Assembly: GCA_937870605.1 (NCBI GenBank)
Contig: CALMZW010000173.1
Coordinates: 1 to 6,574, forward strand
Origin: an uncultured Synergistaceae bacterium
Lineage (GTDB): Bacteria; Synergistota; Synergistia; Synergistales; Aminobacteriaceae
Direction: 5' to 3'
DNA length: 6,574 nt
The notes under the pieces are model-generated. The model was given only the letters and a program-made list of their open reading frames with translations, searched no databases and was not told where the DNA came from. The number at the start of each line of letters is the position of its first letter. The first letter of the stretch is position 1. Below are positions 6,081 to 6,574 of the stretch, in pieces. The translations under genes were made by a program, and so were the position numbers.

Positions 6081-6574
6081 ATGGAAGAAATGGAAGTCCT
6101 TATCGGAAAGAGGATCCGGGAACAGCGCCTTTCCCACAAACTGACGCTCCAGGATCTTGCGGACAGGGTCGGCATCTCGAAGGCCATGCTCTCGAAGATC
6201 GAACTCGGCAAGGTCAGCACGCCGATCTCGACGTATTCGCGGATCGCCAAGAACCTGGACATGTCGCTCGTGACGCTGATCGGGGAGAAGGAGGAGGATT
6301 TCCTTCTCATCCGAAAGGACGACGTCAAGCCCATCTCGTCGCGCAAGACGACCGAGGGGTACCGCTACGAGATGCTCGGCCACGCGTGGCCGAACAGAAA
6401 GTGGAGCGCGTACCTCATCACCTACGCCGTCGAGACCGCGAAGGAAACGCCGCACTTCATGCACGACTCCGACGAATTTTCGTTCGTCCTTGAAGGGCAG
6501 ATGCTCTTCCACTACCAGGGGCAGACGTACCTTCTCTCGGAAGGGGACTGCGTCTTCTTCGACGGAAGCCGCCC
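6081..6574 (+). CDS. XRE-family regulator with C-terminal cupin domain, 3' partial
   Basis: The frame runs off the window end; 164 full codons are visible of a family that is usually about 180-200 residues. Residues 6-66 are a helix-turn-helix of the XRE/HTH_3 type: LIGKRIREQRLSHKLTLQDL, then ADRVGISKAMLSKIELGK with the recognition helix about 33-42, then TPISTYSRIAKNLDMSL. After a linker comes a cupin fold beginning near 105. Cupin motif 1 is recognisable with His125, His128, Glu132 and Gly139, and motif 2 begins as EGDCVFFDGSRP (154-165), so the window stops just where the next conserved His is expected. Regulators of this architecture (PuuR-like and relatives) sense small ligands through the cupin and control transport or catabolic genes, often those next to them. 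The target here is not visible. The gene lies 42 bases after the exoD-like gene with no terminator between, so they may be co-transcribed. Confidence 0.93.
   Translation, partial: MEEMEVLIGKRIREQRLSHKLTLQDLADRVGISKAMLSKIELGKVSTPISTYSRIAKNLDMSLVTLIGEKEEDFLLIRKDDVKPISSRKTTEGYRYEMLGHAWPNRKWSAYLITYAVETAKETPHFMHDSDEFSFVLEGQMLFHYQGQTYLLSEGDCVFFDGSR

Noticed and set aside
5367..6512. 381-codon open frame on the minus strand over exoD and the regulator
   Set aside because: It is an Arg/Asp-rich, domainless antisense shadow spanning two recognisable + strand genes and the gap between them.

Overview
This is a GC-rich bacterial window (third codon positions are mostly G or C) in which every supportable gene reads left to right on the + strand. 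The sequence does not name the organism. High GC, clear sigma-70-type promoters, good Shine-Dalgarno sites, and this mix of genes (SNF2/SWIM pair, peptidase T, ExoD, XRE-cupin regulator) fit an ordinary bacterial chromosome. A high-GC anaerobe such as a Synergistota member or a high-GC Firmicutes relative is only a guess. There is no tRNA, rRNA, insertion sequence or CRISPR array.

Layout. Positions 1-2247 hold the C-terminal 748 residues of a bacterial SNF2/Rad54-like ATPase that begins outside the window. Its stop overlaps the start of a SWIM zinc-finger protein (2244-3095), so the two look translationally coupled and probably act together on DNA or chromatin-like substrates. After a 149-base gap with a weak promoter candidate comes peptidase T (3245-4468), complete with all M20 metal and catalytic residues and closed by a strong intrinsic terminator (4496-4534).

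Right after that terminator is a compact HigB-HigA type II toxin-antitoxin module (4587-5204). Its promoter (TTGACG, 17 bases, TATTAT) puts the expected transcription start on or next to the A of the toxin ATG. The toxin is therefore predicted to be read from a leaderless or nearly leaderless message, while the antitoxin has a near-ideal ribosome binding site. An inverted repeat whose arms overlap the -35 and -10 elements is a good operator candidate for HigA autoregulation.

A second promoter (TTGCGG, 18 bases, TATAGT) then drives an ExoD-family membrane protein with a probable GTG start (5346-6038). The last gene (6081 to the end, truncated) is an XRE-type helix-turn-helix regulator with a C-terminal cupin domain. 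The unit boundaries suggest four groups: SNF2-SWIM, pepT alone, higBA, and exoD with the regulator, which may share a transcript or have its own unseen promoter.

The window reads mainly as recognisable families. The least understood pieces are the SNF2-SWIM pair and the expression design of the higBA promoter.
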